Assembly: GCA_965248035.1 (NCBI GenBank)
Contig: OZ252054.1
Coordinates: forward strand, 1,116,001 to 1,180,000
Direction of reading: 5' to 3'
Length of the DNA: 64,000 nucleotides
DNA from: BJGV01 sp964194745
GTDB lineage: Bacteria; Pseudomonadota; Gammaproteobacteria; Burkholderiales; Nitrosomonadaceae
Below are positions 59,903 to 64,000 of this stretch, piece after piece (position 1 is the first letter of the stretch; each line of letters begins with the position of its first letter). The notes under the pieces were generated by a model. That model was given only the letters and a program-made list of their open reading frames with translations, did no database searches and was not told the origin of the DNA. The position numbers were made by a program, and so were the translations under genes.

Positions 59903-61360
59903 TTACTTCCTCCAGAACGCAGGAACAAACACAACAAGCAAAGTAAAGAGCTCTAATCGTCCTAACAGCATGGCGAAGCTACATACCCAAGTTTGAAAAT
60001 GAGTGAGTCCCGCGAAAGTAGTGGCAGGACCGACTTGATTTAGTCCCGGACCTAGGTTGTTGATACATGCTACCACGCTAGAAAAAGCCGTTATAAAGTC
60101 AAGTCCGCTAAGGGCAAGGATTAGCGTCATGGAGACTATGCTGGCTATATAGATGGACAAGAAGCCCAGTACCGCATAAACGATTCGGTTCGGTACCACG
60201 TTGTTACTAAGCTTAACAGGTGAGACTGCTTGAGGGTGCATGATTACGACCATTTCACGAAATACCTGCTTGAACAGAAGCTGGGCACGGATCATCTTAA
60301 CGCCACCACCTGTAGAACCAGATGAAGAGCAGAAACAACACAGTAACAATATCCACAATGGCGCAAAAATCGGCCACAAATTATAATCGGTATTACTATA
60401 ACCGGTGGTAGTGGCAACTGATACCGTGTTGAAACTGGCATAGCGCAACGCGGTGGGCAGGTCTGGATAAACCCCCATGATCCACAAGTAAAGGGTAAGC
60501 ATTAGACAGCTTACTAAAATGATAGTAATGAACAGGCCAGCTTCTGGGTCGTTGCGGTAGGGTGATAGGGTCTTTTCTCGCCACACCAAAAAATGCGTGG
60601 CAAAATTCATCCCTGCAATTAGCATGAAAAGAATAGCAATACTTTCGATCAACGGTGAATTCCAGTGGGCAAAGCTAGCATCGTGGGAAGAAAAACCGCC
60701 AAGTCCAATGGTGGTAAACGCATGCATTACCGCATCCAACCATGTCATACCAGCTAGCTTGTATGCAGAGGCACAAGCAAGCGTTATCCCTGCATAGACC
60801 AGCCACAGGCCTTTGGCAGTTTCTGCAATACGTGGTGTTAGCTTGGTGTCTTTCATCGGCCCAGGCGTTTCCGCCTTGAACATCTGCCTCCCGCCCACGC
60901 CGAGTAGCGGCAGGATCGCCACTGCTAGCACAATCAAACCCATTCCCCCCAACCATACCATCTCAGTACGCCACAGATTGATTGAAGGCGGCAGCATGTC
61001 GAGTCCTGTAAGAACCGTACCACCGCTTGCAGTAAGTCCGGAAGTAGCTTCAAAATAAGCCTTAGTGAAACTCAGATTTGGTAGATGCAATAGCAGTGGC
61101 AGTGTAGCAAATGCTGGTAGTATCGACCAGACCAACACCACCAGCAAAAAGCCGTCACGTACTTGTAGTTCACGCTTGTAGCTACGTGTCGCTATCCACA
61201 TCAATAAACCCGAGGCAATAGTAATTGCAGCGGACTTATAGTAAACAAACTGTATAGCGTCATTTAGCCAGAGTGAAAGTCCAAGTGGTGCTAAAAGAGT
61301 GAATCCGAATATCAAGATTACTATGCTAAGTACATTGATAACTGCAAAAAATCGATTCAT
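59903..61360 (-). CDS. trkH: Trk potassium uptake protein TrkH
   Basis: Membrane subunit of the Trk K+ uptake system, 485 residues. Four K-channel-like repeats are recognisable through selectivity-filter segments: ATSGLTASGGTVLTG, FTTIGLGGFSSHDAS, NTVSVATTTGYSNTDYN and ACINNLGPGLNQVGP. CSSSGSTGGGVKMIRAQLL lies in the loop region. It is translated just after trkA on the same strand (12-base gap), so the full system is present. Confidence 0.96.
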   Translation of the reverse strand: MNRFFAVINVLSIVILIFGFTLLAPLGLSLWLNDAIQFVYYKSAAITIASGLLMWIATRSYKRELQVRDGFLLVVLVWSILPAFATLPLLLHLPNLSFTKAYFEATSGLTASGGTVLTGLDMLPPSINLWRTEMVWLGGMGLIVLAVAILPLLGVGGRQMFKAETPGPMKDTKLTPRIAETAKGLWLVYAGITLACASAYKLAGMTWLDAVMHAFTTIGLGGFSSHDASFAHWNSPLIESIAILFMLIAGMNFATHFLVWREKTLSPYRNDPEAGLFITIILVSCLMLTLYLWIMGVYPDLPTALRYASFNTVSVATTTGYSNTDYNLWPIFAPLWILLLCCFCSSSGSTGGGVKMIRAQLLFKQVFREMVVIMHPQAVSPVKLSNNVVPNRIVYAVLGFLSIYIASIVSMTLILALSGLDFITAFSSVVACINNLGPGLNQVGPATTFAGLTHFQTWVCSFAMLLGRLELFTLLVVFVPAFWRK

Positions 61361-61372
61361 AAGTAGATCCTG

Positions 61373-62836
61373 TTACAGGAAGGCAACACCAACCTGAAAC
61401 AATTTTTCAACCTGACGAATCAGTTTCTTGTTGATGACAAATACAATAATATGATCTTCCGCTTTAATTACGGTGTCATGATGTGCGATTAACACTTGCG
61501 CATCATAATCAGATGGAACATCTTTTGATCTTTTTTCCTCCTCATTATTATTCCATACTCGACTTTCTGCCGCCGACAGGCCGCGCACAATGGCACCAAT
61601 AGTTGCGCCCTTGGGCAATCTGATTTCAGCCACTTTGCGTCCCACCACGTTTGAAGAATTTGCATCACCGTGAACGACTAGTTCCAGTGCTTCTGCCGCA
61701 CCTCGTCGTAGGCTATGTACGGCCGCTACATCGCCACGTCGGACATGTGCGAGCAGCGAGCCGATAGTAACTTGTGCAGGAGAGATGGCAATATCAATGT
61801 TACCACTATGTACCAGATCCACATATGCACTACGGTTGATGAGCGCGATCACTTTGCGTGCGCCCATACTTTTTGCCAGCAGTGCAGCCATGATGTTGTT
61901 CTCATCATCGTTGGTGAGCGCACAAAACATGTCCATCTCGTCGATATTTTCGCTTTCCAGTAAACCCTCATCAGTAGCATCACCGTGTAAAACTAATGTG
62001 TGATGTAGATCTGCTGCCAGACGCTGACTTACTCGCTTGTCGTATTCAATAAGTTTGACCTTGTAATCTTTCCCCTGCGCGTTATCCAACGCATTTGCTA
62101 GGCGTTTGCCGATGTTGCCACCCCCAGCGATCATTACTCGTTCGACCGGCTTATCCATTCGTCGTAGTTCGCGCATTACACTTCGAATGTCGTTTGCTGC
62201 GGCAAGAAAGAATACTTCATCCTCGGCTTCAACTACGGTATTGCCCTCTGGGATAATGGAACGGTCTTTGCGGAATATTGCTGCTACACGCGTGTCAACA
62301 TTAGGCACGTGCTGACGTAATTCCCGCAGTTCTCGACCAACCAGAGTACCACCGTGAAACGCTCGCACAGCAACTAAGCTCACCTTGCCATTGGCAAAGT
62401 TAAGTACCTGCAAGGCTTCCGGAAACTCGATCAGCTTTTCGATGTATTCAGTAATAATCTGTTCTGGACAGATGACGAAATCAACTCCAAAAATTTCCGG
62501 TGAAAAGATTTCTGGATAGACAAGAAAACTGGTCGAGTGAATACGAGCGATTTTTGTCGGAGTATTAAACATTGTGGCAGCGAGTTTGCATGCGACAAGG
62601 TTAGTTTCGTCATTCTGAGTTACAGCCAGAATCAGGTCGGCATCCTTAGCACCGGCTTTAATTAGCACCGACGGGTGGGAGGCGTTACCTACCACAGTGC
62701 GCAAATCAAGATGATCCTGTAGTAGTAGGAGTGTATTTGGGACCACATCAACCAAAGTAATGTCGTTAGCTTCACTTACCAGGCTTTCTGCCACAGATGT
62801 ACCAACTCGTCCCGCACCCAGAATGATGATCTTCAA
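61373..62836 (-). CDS. trkA: Trk system regulatory NAD-binding protein TrkA, with an insert
   Basis: Peripheral gating subunit of TrkH. Two RCK halves: the first starts MKIIILGAGRVGTSVAESLV, the second around VMIAGGGNIGKRLANALD. Each half has its own C-terminal RCK-C region. At 487 residues it is about 30 longer than the usual 457-458. Part of the excess is a polar insert RVWNNNEEEKRSKDVPSDYD in the last RCK-C domain (about residues 430-450), just before VLIAHHDTVIKAEDHIIVFV. The insert is in frame and hydrophilic, so it probably forms an exposed loop. Confidence 0.95.
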   Translation of the reverse strand: MKIIILGAGRVGTSVAESLVSEANDITLVDVVPNTLLLLQDHLDLRTVVGNASHPSVLIKAGAKDADLILAVTQNDETNLVACKLAATMFNTPTKIARIHSTSFLVYPEIFSPEIFGVDFVICPEQIITEYIEKLIEFPEALQVLNFANGKVSLVAVRAFHGGTLVGRELRELRQHVPNVDTRVAAIFRKDRSIIPEGNTVVEAEDEVFFLAAANDIRSVMRELRRMDKPVERVMIAGGGNIGKRLANALDNAQGKDYKVKLIEYDKRVSQRLAADLHHTLVLHGDATDEGLLESENIDEMDMFCALTNDDENNIMAALLAKSMGARKVIALINRSAYVDLVHSGNIDIAISPAQVTIGSLLAHVRRGDVAAVHSLRRGAAEALELVVHGDANSSNVVGRKVAEIRLPKGATIGAIVRGLSAAESRVWNNNEEEKRSKDVPSDYDAQVLIAHHDTVIKAEDHIIVFVINKKLIRQVEKLFQVGVAFL

Positions 62837-62901
62837 TTGAGTAGCCCACCTAAAATGTTGTGATTTTATCTCTGTTTTCCTGGAGCGCCTACGGCGGTCC
62901 C

Positions 62902-63684
62902 TTACCGGTGTACGCGCACCCAGTCACGCCACTGTAAACACAAGCTGGGATTCAATCCGGCAATTGTAGAGCGCTGCCACAGCGGTTCTTTCCAGAAATC
63001 GTCCTGATCGAAACCACACATATGCCCGCCCGCTTCTTCTAAAATTAGGCAGCCGGCGGCGTAATCCCATAGTTTTTGTCTGCCGTGTAGGTAAAGGTCA
63101 AAACGGCCAGCGGCGGTGAAACACCAGTCCAATGCACAAGCTCCGAAGTTGCGCTGAGAGGAGAATGGGGGCACAGTAGAGATAGCAGTTGCTAGCTTAC
63201 TATTAAGCCGTTTCAAATCTACACTTGCCATAGCATCACCTAGAGTAGGAGTGTATTCCTTGAGCGGTAGCTTTTCACCGTTTAAATAAGCTCCTTTTCC
63301 TTTCTCAGCATGAAACATTTCATCTGCCACCGGATCGTAAACTACACCGAGTACACTTCTGCCATGGCGCATCAGTGCTACCGAAACTGCAAAATAAGGC
63401 AGGCCGTTGACGAAATTGGTAGTGCCATCTATCGGGTCTATACACCATAGTCCAGCATCACCCGCGATCCATTGATCAGTCTGCTGCCTCTCTGACATTT
63501 CCTCACTCACTACCGTACCTAGATAAATTTTTTGTAACTTGCGTAATAGAACTTCCTGCGCAGCAATATCAGCTTCAGTACACAAACTGCCATCAGATTT
63601 CTGATGACGTGCTACCTTCAGATAGCGTGGCATAATTTCTTGTTTCGCAACCTCTTTTACTACAGCAATAACTGCGTTTAGCAC
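62902..63684 (-). CDS. Inositol monophosphatase family protein (SuhB-like)
   Basis: 260 residues. Mg-dependent phosphatase fold with the motifs EADIAAQEVLLRKL (as TEADIAAQ), VVSEEMSE (Glu), the WCIDPIDGTTNFVNGLPYFAVS core and the C-terminal LWDYAAGCLILEEAGGH. In proteobacteria such proteins include SuhB, which helps rRNA antitermination, and related phosphatases; this one lacks enough context to choose. It overlaps the end of the next upstream gene by 7 bases. Confidence 0.92.
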   Translation of the reverse strand: MLNAVIAVVKEVAKQEIMPRYLKVARHQKSDGSLCTEADIAAQEVLLRKLQKIYLGTVVSEEMSERQQTDQWIAGDAGLWCIDPIDGTTNFVNGLPYFAVSVALMRHGRSVLGVVYDPVADEMFHAEKGKGAYLNGEKLPLKEYTPTLGDAMASVDLKRLNSKLATAISTVPPFSSQRNFGACALDWCFTAAGRFDLYLHGRQKLWDYAAGCLILEEAGGHMCGFDQDDFWKEPLWQRSTIAGLNPSLCLQWRDWVRVHR

Positions 63685-64000
63685 GTTTGCTCAGCTCGCC
63701 ACTTGATCGAACAACCAATGCTTGGAATCTGGCTATCTGGTCCTTGCCCGGTTTTTGCGATTTTTAGCATACCCTCAAAAAGGTCGCGACGCACATCAAC
63801 AGGCGCAGCTTCTTTACGCGAAGCATCAAGTCGCCCACGATATTGTAATTCGAATCTGTTGTTCAAACCAAAGAAATCCGGTGTACATACTGCGCCATAA
63901 GCTTTGGCAACCTGCTGAGATTCATCCAATACGTATGGGAAGGGAAAATCAAATTTCTTCGCTACTAAAACCATATTGTCAACCGAGTCCTCGGGGTAAT
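63678..64000 (-). CDS. Thioredoxin-like AhpC/TSA family protein, C-terminal part
   Basis: Runs off the right edge; about 107 C-terminal residues are visible. The frame continues past the internal Met at 63974 into YPEDSVDN. The stretch FDFPFPYVLDESQQVAKAYGA, then VCTPDFFGLNNRFELQYRGR, matches redoxin-family proteins of the one- or two-Cys type with the TPDFF pattern. The N-terminal active-site Cys is outside the window. C terminus KTGQGPDSQIPSIGCSIKW is typical of this subgroup. Confidence 0.85.
   Translation of the reverse strand, partial: YPEDSVDNMVLVAKKFDFPFPYVLDESQQVAKAYGAVCTPDFFGLNNRFELQYRGRLDASRKEAAPVDVRRDLFEGMLKIAKTGQGPDSQIPSIGCSIKWRAEQTC

Overview
The window is a moderately AT-rich bacterial chromosome segment from a betaproteobacterium. 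Supporting signs are the aceE-aceF order, the ubiC-ubiA-ubiD operon, purM next to an AI-2E permease, hda and a HAD hydrolase, a diheme cytochrome c4, and a CADD-type para-aminobenzoate synthase of the kind known from Nitrosomonas. A Nitrosomonadaceae-like ammonia oxidiser is my best inference. No amo or hao genes lie here to prove it.

Layout. 0-9 kb, plus strand: folD, pyruvate dehydrogenase E1 and E2, then nadD-rsfS-rlmH-maf-rng. 9-15.6 kb: mtnA (broken), apt, a DUF2062 protein, an AlkA-type glycosylase, the LolD and LolC/E lipoprotein exporter, and fur. 15.6-19.6 kb: bamE and dapB, then small accessory genes, two of them frameshifted, including a PqqD-like chaperone of the HPr-rel-A type next to a Tat-exported protein. 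19.6-29.4 kb: ubiquinone genes, a lone FecCD permease, hda and its neighbours, purM-purN and an RsmB-like rRNA methyltransferase. 29.4-36.8 kb: an accessory island of small secreted proteins, a metal-type MerR regulator with a broken merT, phage terminase remnants, dispersed repeats and palindromes. 36.8-52 kb: glyoxalase I, rubredoxin, thiD-thiE-hemL, cytochrome c4, map, glnD, the CADD-type enzyme, grxD, prmC-prfA-hemA, tRNA-Phe, a DUF721/DciA-like protein and an M23 peptidase. 52-64 kb: secA, a vWA-OmpA lipoprotein, a Tat-exported transglutaminase-like protein, a rubredoxin-reductase-like flavoprotein, a PilG-like regulator, TrkH, TrkA, an inositol monophosphatase and the end of a thioredoxin-like gene.

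Two themes stand out. First, the housekeeping genes are open and full length, while dispensable genes repeatedly carry single-base frameshifts or a nonsense codon (the left-edge secreted gene, mtnA, DUF3565/DUF1971, DUF2024, an RcnB-like lipoprotein, merT, a terminase small subunit). That uneven pattern looks more like gene decay than random sequencing error, although several indels sit in short homopolymers. Second, the 29-37 kb island contains two perfect 32-bp inverted copies of what looks like a MerR-type promoter/operator with a 19-bp spacer. One copy faces merR-merT. The other faces an uncharacterised 80-residue gene, which suggests a small metal regulon not described by its annotation.

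No complete transposase, CRISPR array, rRNA operon or intact prophage is visible.
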